This document shows, piece after piece, positions 1 to 6,828 of a stretch of 15,078 nucleotides of DNA (its first letter is position 1; each line of letters starts with the position of its first letter). Under the pieces are notes generated by a model. The model was not told the origin of the DNA and searched no databases. It worked only from the letters and a program-made list of their open reading frames with translations. The stretch comes from an uncultured Clostridium sp. (GTDB lineage Bacteria > Bacillota > Clostridia > Lachnospirales > Lachnospiraceae). Location of the stretch: contig CALHQJ010000013.1 of NCBI GenBank assembly GCA_938036545.1, positions 1 to 15,078 of the forward strand. The letters run 5' to 3'. A program made the position numbers and the translations under genes.

Positions 1-179
1 CCGACCGAGTAACAGGACATAGACAGTACCGTGCAGCCGGATAAAAAGCTAATGGTTGCCACGCTTAAAACACCAAAAGCATCCAGAGTTGGTTTAATAA
101 TAACTCCGCCGCCGATTCCGCAAATTGCCCCGACGATGGATGCGCCAAAACTTACTAAAACAAACAACAGATACATCAT
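1..179 (-). CDS. TauE/SafE-family membrane permease, N-terminal fragment
   Basis: Only the first 59 or so codons are in the window; the gene runs off the left edge. The reading frame, translated by hand from the complement, begins MMYLLFVLVSFGASIVGAIC and continues with a glycine-rich GIGGG stretch followed by VIIKPTLD. A hydrophobic first helix, GxGGG and a following P-x-L is typical of TauE/SafE (DUF81) membrane permeases, which are linked to export or uptake of sulfite, sulfoacetate and other organic anions. A good AGGAG site lies about 9 nt upstream (complement of 190-194), and a second ATG at 176 is a possible alternative start. It has its own promoter just downstream of the AraC gene. 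The substrate cannot be inferred, and family assignment from so short a piece is moderately sure. Confidence 0.72.
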   Translation of the reverse strand, partial: MMYLLFVLVSFGASIVGAICGIGGGVIIKPTLDAFGVLSVATISFLSGCTVLSMSCYSV

Positions 180-207
180 AACTTTACCACTCCTATTCTG
201 AGATTCA

Positions 208-229
208 GCGGCACCTGTATACAGGCCGC
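208..229. promoter_or_regulatory. Inverted repeat (possible operator or leader hairpin) upstream of the TauE-like gene
   Basis: A perfect 12-bp palindrome CCTGTATACAGG (214-225) is flanked by GCGGC on the left and GCCGC on the right, making a 22-nt near-symmetric element offset by one base. It starts about 8 nt after the predicted -10 box, so it covers roughly the transcription start and early leader. TGTATACA cores are seen in operators of several GntR-family (FCD-type) repressors, so a repressor site is the favoured reading. The RNA could also fold into a short hairpin. No GntR gene is in the window. Confidence 0.45.
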
Positions 230-237
230 TACTTTCT

Positions 238-266
238 ATTGTAAAGGTTTCACTGCTTTTATTCAA
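238..266 (-). promoter_or_regulatory. Predicted sigma-A promoter of the TauE-like gene
   Basis: On the minus strand, TTGAAT (complement of 261-266) is followed after exactly 17 nt by TACAAT (complement of 238-243). Both boxes are close to consensus. The -35 box lies 8 nt beyond the AraC stop codon, so the permease gene can be transcribed independently of the regulator gene upstream of it. Confidence 0.6.
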
Positions 267-273
267 GAGACTT

Positions 274-1125
274 TTATCCAAACGTTTGAGCCTTTTTCCG
301 GTACTGGCTGGGCGACATCCCCGTTATTTTCCGAAACGCATCTCCAAAATAATTGCCATCTCCGTATCCGCAGCTTAAGGCCACCTCTGTCACCGACCGG
401 CTGCCGGAATCAAACATCTTAACTGCTGCCTGAATCCGTACATGGGTCAGGTATTCCTTAAACCCAAAGCCTGTCAGCTTATGAAACTTTTTTGAAAAAT
501 AGGCCGGACTCATATGGGCCATATCTGCCATCTCCGAAAGGCTGAGGGGCTCTGAATAGTGGCTGTACAGATAATTGGCTGCCCTTTGAATCTCCAGTTC
601 TGTCTCATTTAACTGCTCCGGTATCCCCGTCCGTTTCCCTTCCCTGCTTAAAAATGCCAATAGTTCCAGCAAATACCCACTTTTCAGCATCAAGGAGTAC
701 CCGTCCCTGTTTCTGTCTTCTGCTTCGATCTTTTGAAACAATTCCTCTGCACGAAAACAACGTTCTGGGGAAATTCCGATTTTCACAGTATTTAAAAGCT
801 GGTTCACCGATTCCTCCGGACAAAATTTTCTCATAAGTTCAATGGATTGTTCCAAAAAGCTAATGGTTACTCTCTCTGCCATTGGACTGGATTCATAGGT
901 TGTCCGGTGAATCTGGCCTGGCCTTATCAAAATAAAATCTCCTGGATTTACATAATAAATGGAATGTCCGATAAACACCCTGCAAGCGCCGGACGTCAGG
1001 CAAAACAGTTCATAAACCGGATGGGAATGGGCGTCTCCCATGGAAAATCCCTGTTCCCGTTTTCTGCGGGTCAGTTCCACCTGGGCAGGCCAGCCATAGG
1101 GTTCTGCCATAAACGTTTTTTCCAT
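274..1125 (-). CDS. AraC-family transcriptional regulator with cupin sensor domain
   Basis: This 283-residue protein has the usual AraC two-part build. The N-terminal half is a cupin-like ligand-binding domain (about 20-100), with the HSHPVYEL histidine motif near 33-40 and NPGDFILIRPGQIHR near 60-74. The C-terminal half (about 175-279) has two helix-turn-helix units: LSLSEMADMAHMSPAYFSKK near 194-213, and SVTEVALSCGYGDGNYFGDA near 244-263, followed by the typical GMSPSQYRK tail. Such proteins usually activate genes for sugar or small-molecule use or export on binding a ligand. The start is supported by a GGAGAGG stretch about 8 nt upstream; a second Met at residue 6 has no such site. It is divergent from the MATE exporter gene, its most likely target, with the downstream TauE-like gene as a second candidate. 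The ligand is unknown. Confidence 0.93.
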   Translation of the reverse strand: MEKTFMAEPYGWPAQVELTRRKREQGFSMGDAHSHPVYELFCLTSGACRVFIGHSIYYVNPGDFILIRPGQIHRTTYESSPMAERVTISFLEQSIELMRKFCPEESVNQLLNTVKIGISPERCFRAEELFQKIEAEDRNRDGYSLMLKSGYLLELLAFLSREGKRTGIPEQLNETELEIQRAANYLYSHYSEPLSLSEMADMAHMSPAYFSKKFHKLTGFGFKEYLTHVRIQAAVKMFDSGSRSVTEVALSCGYGDGNYFGDAFRKITGMSPSQYRKKAQTFG

Positions 1126-1153
1126 ACCGTATCCTCTCCTTTATCATACTGCC

Positions 1154-1205
1154 TGTCAGAAAAAAGACAAAAAATCTGTAACTTTCTTTAAATATGACAG
1201 AAAAA
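1154..1205. promoter_or_regulatory. Direct repeats in the AraC/MATE intergenic region, candidate AraC-type binding sites
   Basis: TGTCAGAAAAA (1154-1164) and TGACAGAAAAA (1195-1205) differ at one of 11 positions and are offset by 41 bp, close to four helical turns, so both lie on the same DNA face. AraC-family proteins commonly bind direct repeats. The second copy lies just upstream of the predicted MATE promoter, a position suited to activation. A-rich DNA can give such repeats by chance, so this is only a candidate. Confidence 0.35.
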
Positions 1206-1229
1206 TCGTAGAATCACTTTTATTTTTGT

Positions 1230-1237
1230 ATTATACT
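1230..1237. promoter_or_regulatory. Overlapping divergent -10 boxes for the MATE and AraC-type genes
   Basis: On the plus strand TATACT (1232-1237) could serve as the -10 box of the MATE gene. Its -35 region is poor, as expected for an activator-dependent promoter. On the minus strand TATAAT (complement of 1230-1235) is preceded 17 nt upstream by TTGTTG, giving a plausible AraC-gene promoter with a leader of about 95 nt. A second minus-strand candidate, TTGTCT with TATGAT (complement of 1143-1148), would give a very short leader. If both central promoters are real, polymerase could not occupy both at once. Confidence 0.4.
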
Positions 1238-1287
1238 ACAGCCATGGTAAATCAACAAACCCAAAATGAAAAGAAAGGACTTTCCCT

Positions 1288-2712
1288 ATGAGTTCTCAAT
1301 CAGCCTTATCGGAAAAGGATCGGAAATTTCGAGAATTTTCCCTAAATGCCTCTGCCTGGAAGGTTATTCTGTATGTCAGCCTTCCTTTGGCTCTCTACGA
1401 AAGCTTAAATCAGCTGTTTAAAATCCTGGATTCCATGATGGCCTCCCATATCAGTTCCTCTGCCGTGTCAACCATCGCATACCTGTCCCAGCTGGATATG
1501 ACATTATCTGCTATAGGCGGCGGACTTGCCGTTGGCGCAGGAGTCAAAATCAGCGAAGCCTATGGAGCCGGAGACTTTGACCTGGTTAAAAAACGGGTCA
1601 GCACCTTATACTCGCTGTGCGCCGCCGTCAGCGTCATTCTTTTGGCAGTTCTTCTCCCTTTTAGCGAAGAATTCCTAAAATTGGCCGGTACTCCGGCTGA
1701 ATTTATGGCTGACGGCGTTTCTTATTTCCGCCTGGACTTAATCGGCATGGTAATTATGTTTTTTAACAGCGTATACATTTCAGTGGAACGGGCCAGGGGA
1801 AACTCCAAACGGATCCTGTACCTGAATGTAATCGTAATTACCGTAAAGCTGTCCCTGACTGCTCTTTTTGTCTACGTCTTTCATATGGGTATCCATATGA
1901 TCGCCGCTGCCACCATTATCTCCCAGGCCCTGATGTTTACCGCTGCTGCATTCAATATCTGCCAGCCAGGCAATGCCTTTGGATTTTCCTTTTCCAGCAT
2001 TACCCTGAAAAAGCCGGTAGTTTTCCCCATTTTGGCTTTGTCACTTCCTGTCATTGTGGAAAAAGCGGCTTTTTCTCTGGGAAAGGTTCTGGTAAACTCC
2101 ATGAGTACCGTCTACGGCGCACTGACCGTAGGAGCCCTGGGAATTTCCAATAATATCGGCGGCATCAGTACCACTCCCCACATTGGTTTTCAGGACGGAA
2201 GCTCTGCCATTATCAGTCAAAACCTGGGAGCCGGAAAACCGGCCAGAGCTCTGGAAATCTTTTTCTGGACAGCCCTGATCAATACGGGCATCAGTGCTGT
2301 CACCATGTCCTTAAACCTGATTTTTCTCCGTCAGATTACATGGCTGTTCGCCCAAAACGATCCGGCCTTTCAGGAACTGATTATATCCATCTACCGGTTC
2401 GAGGCATGGGGAGCCATTCCCCTTGGCATTAACTCTGCTGTAGTAGGAATGCTGTACGGATTTGGGAAAACCAAATACACCCTGTTCATTAATTTCTGTC
2501 GGGTGTTTGCCTTTCGAGTACCTGTGCTGTTGGCTCTTCAGACCTTCACCTCTCTTGGAAGCGTCAGCGTAGGAATCGTTATGGCTGTAAGCAATATTGG
2601 CGTAGCCATCGTATCCTCCATCATCGGATTTTTTACTGTCCGTCAAATATGCAGAGAATACCATATTTCTTTTAAAAAGCCTTCTAAAAAAGCTCTGGGA
2701 CCTGCTGTATAA
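1288..2712 (+). CDS. MATE-family multidrug/toxin efflux transporter
   Basis: The 474-residue product is almost wholly hydrophobic, with about 12 predicted membrane segments, the length and layout of MATE exporters (NorM/DinF-like), which expel cationic drugs or metabolites using a Na+ or H+ gradient. The N-terminal repeat begins VSLPLALYESLNQLFKILDS near residues 29-48, matching the family's opening helix (P-x-x-x followed by a D in helix 1). The C-terminal repeat contains SLPVIVEKAAFSLGKVLVNS near 252-271 and a QNLGAGKPARA loop, the classic MATE loop motif. An AAAGGA site lies 8 nt before the start. It is divergent from the AraC-type regulator gene, suggesting regulated export. Its 3' end forms the left arm of a terminator. 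Substrate is not deducible. Confidence 0.93.
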   Translation: MSSQSALSEKDRKFREFSLNASAWKVILYVSLPLALYESLNQLFKILDSMMASHISSSAVSTIAYLSQLDMTLSAIGGGLAVGAGVKISEAYGAGDFDLVKKRVSTLYSLCAAVSVILLAVLLPFSEEFLKLAGTPAEFMADGVSYFRLDLIGMVIMFFNSVYISVERARGNSKRILYLNVIVITVKLSLTALFVYVFHMGIHMIAAATIISQALMFTAAAFNICQPGNAFGFSFSSITLKKPVVFPILALSLPVIVEKAAFSLGKVLVNSMSTVYGALTVGALGISNNIGGISTTPHIGFQDGSSAIISQNLGAGKPARALEIFFWTALINTGISAVTMSLNLIFLRQITWLFAQNDPAFQELIISIYRFEAWGAIPLGINSAVVGMLYGFGKTKYTLFINFCRVFAFRVPVLLALQTFTSLGSVSVGIVMAVSNIGVAIVSSIIGFFTVRQICREYHISFKKPSKKALGPAV

Positions 2713-2736
2713 ATCAGCAAAGCCCAGAGCTTTTTA
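2686..2736. terminator. Bidirectional intrinsic terminator between MATE and nagA
   Basis: AGCTCTGGG (2691-2699) pairs perfectly with CCCAGAGCT (2723-2731), and TGCTG/CAGCA (2703-2707 with 2715-2719) forms an inner stem. A T run follows on the plus strand (2731-2735), and an A run precedes the stem (2686-2691), giving the U-tract on the minus strand. It therefore serves the two converging genes. Its left arm lies inside the last codons of the MATE gene. Confidence 0.85.
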
Positions 2737-2753
2737 CATTAAATTGCAGCTGT

Positions 2754-3896
2754 TCAGGACAGCATTGCCTTTCCTCGGCAATAGGTCTGAATTACATCAT
2801 AATTATCTTCTAATACTACAATGTCTGCATCATATCCTGCTGCCAGACGGCCTTTTCTGTCATCTGCCCGAAGGGCTCTGGCCGGATTAATGGTACAGGA
2901 ATTTAAAGCGGCGTCAAATGGAATCATGGCTTTTTCTACTAAAATCTTTAATCCCCTGTTCATATATAAAGTACTGCCTGCAATGGTATCGATGCCTTTC
3001 AGTCTTGCCAGTCCGTCTTCCCCAATCTCAATATCGTGGCCGCCTAACTGGTAATTGCCTCCTGGCGGACAGTGCTTGGCTCTCAGAGAATCGCTGATCA
3101 TAATGGCATAGTCCCTGCCTTTTGCAGCAAAATAGTTGTTCAGTGCAGCCAGGTGGGAATGGCATCCATCGCAGATAATCTCCCCATAAATGTCCCTGAC
3201 TCTCATGGCAGTCCCTACCAGTCCTGGTTTTCTGTGATGGTACGGGGTCATTCCATTGTATACATGGGTCATGGACATTGCGCCATTGGCAATTCCCAAA
3301 AGCGCCTGCTCATACGTAGCTGCAGAGTGTCCCATGCTGACTACTACGCCATTCTGGCTGCAATATCTGGTAAGGGCAAAATCCTCATCCTGTTCCGGCG
3401 CCATGGTAATATATTTGATCCAGCCCTTTGCCGCCTCCTGATACCCTTTAAACTGCTCAACGCTGGGTTTTGCAATGGCTTCCGGTGGCTGTGCCCCCTT
3501 ATACTCCATATCCAAGTAAGGGCCTTCAAAATGGATTCCCAAAATTTCTGCGCCTTCGTAGCCCTCTTCGATTACCTTTGCAACATTGGCAACTGCTGCA
3601 GTAAGAACGTCCGGCATCTGAGTAACTGTAGTCGGCAGAATAGAAGTGACTCCTTCTTCCGGAATCCGCTTCATCCAGTCCCGCAGTCCTTCCGGATCTG
3701 CGTCATTGGTGTCAAATCCGTAAGCGCCATGAGTGTGAACGTCAATAAAGCCGGGGACAATTCTCTTATCTCCATAGTCCTCATCTGCCTGTTTTTCACC
3801 ATAGCTATAGATGCGGCTAATCACGCCATCTGTCACTTCCAGCTGCGCCGGCATAAACTGTCCGGCAATCCAGACTCTGCTGCTTTGTATAATCAT
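2754..3896 (-). CDS. nagA: N-acetylglucosamine-6-phosphate deacetylase
   Basis: This 380-residue cytoplasmic enzyme of the amidohydrolase superfamily removes acetate from GlcNAc-6-phosphate to give glucosamine-6-phosphate, a key step in amino sugar use and cell-wall recycling. Visible motifs in order: PGFIDVHTHG (H54, H56), HFEGPYLD with the metal ligand E124, MGHSAAT (H190), THVYNGM (H211), the substrate-contacting H246 in DGCHSH, and the catalytic aspartate D269 in ISDS. All key residues are present and the length is normal for the family. A purine-rich GAGAGGGG stretch lies upstream of the start. The gene has its own promoter and is not accompanied by nagB or a sugar transporter gene here. 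It shares its 3' terminator with the MATE gene. Confidence 0.95.
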   Translation of the reverse strand: MIIQSSRVWIAGQFMPAQLEVTDGVISRIYSYGEKQADEDYGDKRIVPGFIDVHTHGAYGFDTNDADPEGLRDWMKRIPEEGVTSILPTTVTQMPDVLTAAVANVAKVIEEGYEGAEILGIHFEGPYLDMEYKGAQPPEAIAKPSVEQFKGYQEAAKGWIKYITMAPEQDEDFALTRYCSQNGVVVSMGHSAATYEQALLGIANGAMSMTHVYNGMTPYHHRKPGLVGTAMRVRDIYGEIICDGCHSHLAALNNYFAAKGRDYAIMISDSLRAKHCPPGGNYQLGGHDIEIGEDGLARLKGIDTIAGSTLYMNRGLKILVEKAMIPFDAALNSCTINPARALRADDRKGRLAAGYDADIVVLEDNYDVIQTYCRGKAMLS

Positions 3897-3935
3897 TGCT
3901 GACCCCTCTCTTCCTGATGGTTTTATTCTAAACCC

Positions 3936-3964
3936 AGTATAACCTGTTTTTTTCAGATTGGCAA
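3936..3964 (-). promoter_or_regulatory. Predicted sigma-A promoter of nagA
   Basis: On the minus strand TTGCCA (complement of 3959-3964) and TATACT (complement of 3936-3941) are separated by exactly 17 nt. The -10 box ends 39 nt before the nagA start. The promoter lies just beyond the terminator of the large operon, so nagA should be an independent unit. Confidence 0.7.
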
Positions 3965-4009
3965 CCTTCTCTAAATCTTAAGTTGCCGCTGACAGATTTT
4001 TATGCGTAT

Positions 4010-4048
4010 AAAAAAATCCCGCGGCTTCCCATATTCAGGAAACCGCGG
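4010..4048 (-). terminator. Intrinsic terminator closing the ten-gene nucleoside operon
   Basis: Read on the minus strand, CCGCGGTTTCC (complement of 4038-4048) pairs with GGAAGCCGCGG (complement of 4019-4029), with one G-T wobble and a loop of about 8 nt. A run of seven T follows. It lies about 34 nt beyond the stop of the substrate-binding lipoprotein gene. Confidence 0.9.
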
Positions 4049-4081
4049 AACCTGTTACAATCCGTTTTGTATGTTTAAAAT

Positions 4082-5266
4082 TTACTGGCAGTTCTCATCA
4101 ATAAATGCCTTGATCTCATCCTGGCTCTTTCCAATAGCGCTGAGAACCTCTACAGAACCATCAGCAATACCTGCCTTTGCTTCTTCCAGAGCAGCCTTAC
4201 CTTCGTCAGACAGTGCATTCATTAACACATCGCTCTCTACAATACCAACAGCGCCGTCAGCAAGTCCCAGAATCTCGTATTCGCCGAAAGGCAGAGTTCC
4301 TTCATCCAGATACTGGCCGATTACGGTGTAAACAGCATTTCCTACTTCCTTTACAATAGAAGTAGCAAACTGAGCGCTGATAGCTGGATCATCTTTATAC
4401 AGTACAGACTGGTCGCTATCTACGCCAAATACGTATTTTCCTGCCTCGCCTGCTGCATTGTGAACGCCGTTGCCGGAGCCGCCTGCACATGCAAAGATTA
4501 CGCCTGCATTCGCATCATTGTACTGGGTCATAGCCTGGGTTTTTGCAGTATCCGGATCATTCCATGCGCCTACATAGTTGTAAACGATCTTGGTGTCAGG
4601 ATTATAAGCCTTTGCACCCTGAATGTAGCCCCATAAAAATTCCTGAATAACCAGAGATTCATCCATACCGCCGATGAAACCGATTACGCCGCTCTCTGCC
4701 AGATCTGCAGCAGCAATACCGCCCAGATAAGCAGCCTGGCTGGTAGCAAAGTCTACGCCATAAGCATTGCCGTTCTCACACTGATCGATTACGTCTTCAC
4801 TGATAATGGTGAATGCAATATCAGGGAACTCATTGGCAACTTCTACCAGATTGTCCTTAAAGTCAGAAGCAGTGATAATCAGATCTGCGCCTGCATCAGC
4901 TGCCTCATACATAGCCTGCAGGTTTGCCTGTAAATCTATTGTAGTCTCTACTACATGAATATTGGCTCTGTCTGCATAATCTTTTACAGCTCTGTCTGCG
5001 CCTTCAGCCATGCTGTCCCAATAGGACAGATCGCCTCTGTCGCGGATAAATACATAAATTTCTTTCAGTTCTCCATCGTCTTCCTTAGCTGCCTCAGTCT
5101 CTTCTGCTTTGCTCTCTTCAGCCTTGGTTTCCTCAGCCTGGCTTTCTGCCGCTGCTGCAGTAGTTGCTGCAGGAGTTTCTCCTGCAGGCTTAGAGCATCC
5201 TGCCAGAAGGCTTGCTGCCATCATAGCAGACATAGCTGCTGCTGCGAAACGGTTGATTTTTCTCAT
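4082..5266 (-). CDS. BMP-family nucleoside-binding lipoprotein of an ABC importer
   Basis: A 394-residue surface lipoprotein that would capture the nucleoside for the ABC importer encoded upstream in the operon. The signal peptide MRKINRFAAAAMSAMMAASL ends in a lipobox LLAGC with lipidated C24. Residues 25-65 are a low-complexity Ala/Glu/Thr/Lys linker. The BMP (PnrA-like, periplasmic-binding) fold follows: GDLSYWDSMAEGADRA, a central FIGGMDESLVIQEFLWGY, a YVGAWNDPDTAK stretch, and FACAGGSGNGVHNAAGEAG with GVDSDQ, all typical of nucleoside-binding BMP proteins. The frame is open 16 codons further upstream, but the start at 5266 has a strong AAGGAGG (complement of 5276-5282) directly before the signal peptide. 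Only one base separates it from the stop of the preceding gene, suggesting translational coupling. It is last in the operon, whereas BMP genes usually come first. Confidence 0.93.
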   Translation of the reverse strand: MRKINRFAAAAMSAMMAASLLAGCSKPAGETPAATTAAAAESQAEETKAEESKAEETEAAKEDDGELKEIYVFIRDRGDLSYWDSMAEGADRAVKDYADRANIHVVETTIDLQANLQAMYEAADAGADLIITASDFKDNLVEVANEFPDIAFTIISEDVIDQCENGNAYGVDFATSQAAYLGGIAAADLAESGVIGFIGGMDESLVIQEFLWGYIQGAKAYNPDTKIVYNYVGAWNDPDTAKTQAMTQYNDANAGVIFACAGGSGNGVHNAAGEAGKYVFGVDSDQSVLYKDDPAISAQFATSIVKEVGNAVYTVIGQYLDEGTLPFGEYEILGLADGAVGIVESDVLMNALSDEGKAALEEAKAGIADGSVEVLSAIGKSQDEIKAFIDENCQ

Positions 5267-5267
5267 C

Positions 5268-5855
5268 TTACTTTTCCTCCTTATTCTGCTCAGCTTCCTT
5301 TTTACACATTTCATAAAGCTTTAAGCGGTACGAATCATCGTAACCATCCCAAAGCGGCTGAACCTTACTTGCTTCATCCAGGAAATAGAACACATCTCTG
5401 CCTCTTGCTCTGCCCTGAATGGTATGCATATCGATAGCATAATCCGGAATCTCCGGAACATAGCCAGCATCAAATTCTTTCATAATAATATTCTTGATGT
5501 GGTCAGTGGAACGCTCTTTCTGACACTTGCACAGATAGCGGATGGCATGCATGAAGAAAATTGGACGGTCTCCATCTTTGTATGCATACTCCTTGTGAAG
5601 ATCGTACATAGTCTTCACAAAAACAGGAGCCTGCTCATTGCCAAAACCGATATCCTCTACGGAAATCACCAACAGACGATTCCACATCTTCTCTTCGTGG
5701 AAAGTGGATGTCATATACAGCTCATACGCCATACGGAGAGCCGTATCCTCCTCTGCCCGACGAATACATTTCTGCAGTGCGGAAATCACCAAATCCGCAT
5801 CAAGACCGTTGACAGTCTTTGTGTTAGACCATGGATCATAATACTCTTGTGCCAT
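5268..5855 (-). CDS. Stand-alone RarA/MgsA C-terminal-domain-like protein
   Basis: This 195-residue soluble protein resembles only the C-terminal region of the replication-associated AAA+ ATPase RarA (MgsA). SALQKCIR (25-32) matches the family's SALQKSIRGS-type motif, EEDTALRMAYEL its DAALYxLARxL helix, and LLVISVEDIGFGNEQA (61-76) its RRLxxxxxEDIGLANPxA signature. A later H-x-x-Q-GRARGRDVFYF segment (about 143-157) matches the GRGxDYxYPH region. The Walker A and Walker B ATPase parts are absent and no start further upstream could supply them. In RarA this region contributes to oligomerisation and DNA-linked functions. Here its role is unknown; coupling to a nucleoside importer suggests a regulatory or scaffolding part in nucleoside or nucleotide handling (inference). 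A strong AAAGGAGG (complement of 5863-5870) supports the start. The family match was made from memory of motifs. Confidence 0.75.
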   Translation of the reverse strand: MAQEYYDPWSNTKTVNGLDADLVISALQKCIRRAEEDTALRMAYELYMTSTFHEEKMWNRLLVISVEDIGFGNEQAPVFVKTMYDLHKEYAYKDGDRPIFFMHAIRYLCKCQKERSTDHIKNIIMKEFDAGYVPEIPDYAIDMHTIQGRARGRDVFYFLDEASKVQPLWDGYDDSYRLKLYEMCKKEAEQNKEEK

Positions 5856-5883
5856 GTTTTTTCCTCCTTTTAGTAAAATGGAT

Positions 5884-6828
5884 TTATGATGCAGCCTGAC
5901 TCAGGCTTGCAAGCTTTTCTTTTCTTCGGGCTACCACCTTGCGAACACCCTGAATTACCACCAGCACGGCGATGATAAACAGGTATGGGAACGCCTCGAT
6001 CAGCTTTAAGTCAATCTTACTGTAAAGCTGCAGGTACACGGTAATGGTGTCCGAAAATCCGTAGAGCAGGGAACTTAAACACCCTACTACCGGATTGCCC
6101 TGGCTCATGGCATCCATAGCAAGTGACATATAGCCTCTGCCTGCCACCATACCGGTGGTAAAGGAACGCAGTGCTCCCATAGACAAATACATGCCGCCAA
6201 ATGCACAGGATACGCCGCAAATTGCCAGCGCTACAAACTGATGGAAAATTACGTTAATTCCGGCTGCTCTGGCCGCTGCCGGATTCTCACCTACTGCTCT
6301 GATATTAATACCCAGCTTGGTTTTATAAAGCATCCAAGCCGTCAGAGCCACAATACCCCAGCCGATATAAGTCACTAAATTCTGCCCTGAAAGGATGGTT
6401 CCAAGGACCGGAATCTCTTTAATAAATGGAATCTCTACCACTGGGAAAGTCAGGCTCTTTAATGCACTGGAGTTAGCCTTGCTGCCGGTGAGCATTACCA
6501 GTACAAATACGGTACCGCCGGAAGCAATCAGATTCATGGCAACGCCACAGGCATTCATAGCGCCTTTCATAATCAATGCGAAGTAGCCAAATATAAATGA
6601 CACCAAAATACCCATAAGGACAGCCACCAGACAGCCTGCCCAGAGATTCTGGGAAAATGCGCTTACCACAACGCCGGTAAGGGCACAGATCAGCATGGTT
6701 CCTTCAATAGCCAGATTGAAAATTCCTGATTTAGTCATCATATTAGCGGACAATGTAGCCAGCATAACCGGAGTAGTGCTGGCAAGCACCGTCTTCCAAA
6801 ATGTAGGGGATAAGAAAAATTCTGTCAT
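5884..6828 (-). CDS. Nucleoside ABC transporter permease (NupQ-like)
   Basis: A 314-residue membrane protein, one of two inner-membrane permeases of the BMP-type nucleoside importer. It belongs to the branched-chain-amino-acid/ribose-type permease family (BPD_transp_2): TKSGIFNLAIEGTMLICALT (about 32-51) is the family's early signature, KLGINIRAVGENPAAARAAG (about 170-189) is the cytoplasmic coupling loop, and GMYLSMGALRSFTTGMVAGR with GYMSLAMDAMSQGNP follows. Eight to ten membrane segments are visible, and the tail is basic. The shorter length compared with its partner matches the NupQ/second-permease type. Its ATG overlaps the stop of permease 1 by 4 nt (ATGA), indicating translational coupling. 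Confidence 0.93.
   Translation of the reverse strand: MTEFFLSPTFWKTVLASTTPVMLATLSANMMTKSGIFNLAIEGTMLICALTGVVVSAFSQNLWAGCLVAVLMGILVSFIFGYFALIMKGAMNACGVAMNLIASGGTVFVLVMLTGSKANSSALKSLTFPVVEIPFIKEIPVLGTILSGQNLVTYIGWGIVALTAWMLYKTKLGINIRAVGENPAAARAAGINVIFHQFVALAICGVSCAFGGMYLSMGALRSFTTGMVAGRGYMSLAMDAMSQGNPVVGCLSSLLYGFSDTITVYLQLYSKIDLKLIEAFPYLFIIAVLVVIQGVRKVVARRKEKLASLSQAAS

Noticed and set aside
2311..2664. 117-codon minus-strand frame opposite the MATE gene
   Set aside because: It is a shadow of an intact transporter gene, with no family motif and no promoter or ribosome-binding site noticed.
3072..3902. 276-codon plus-strand open frame opposite nagA
   Set aside because: It lies wholly opposite a clear, full-length nagA, is Cys/His/Ile-rich without recognisable motifs, and has no convincing ribosome-binding site. 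It is a shadow frame.
5085..5160. Repetitive Ala/Glu codons in the lipoprotein gene as a DNA repeat or CRISPR-like array
   Set aside because: The repetition is irregular, stays in frame and encodes a low-complexity linker typical of surface lipoproteins. There are no repeat-spacer units.
5267..5314. N-terminal extension of the binding lipoprotein by 16 residues
   Set aside because: The extension overlaps the preceding gene and would bury the signal peptide. The start at 5266 has a consensus ribosome-binding site directly before a standard lipoprotein signal.
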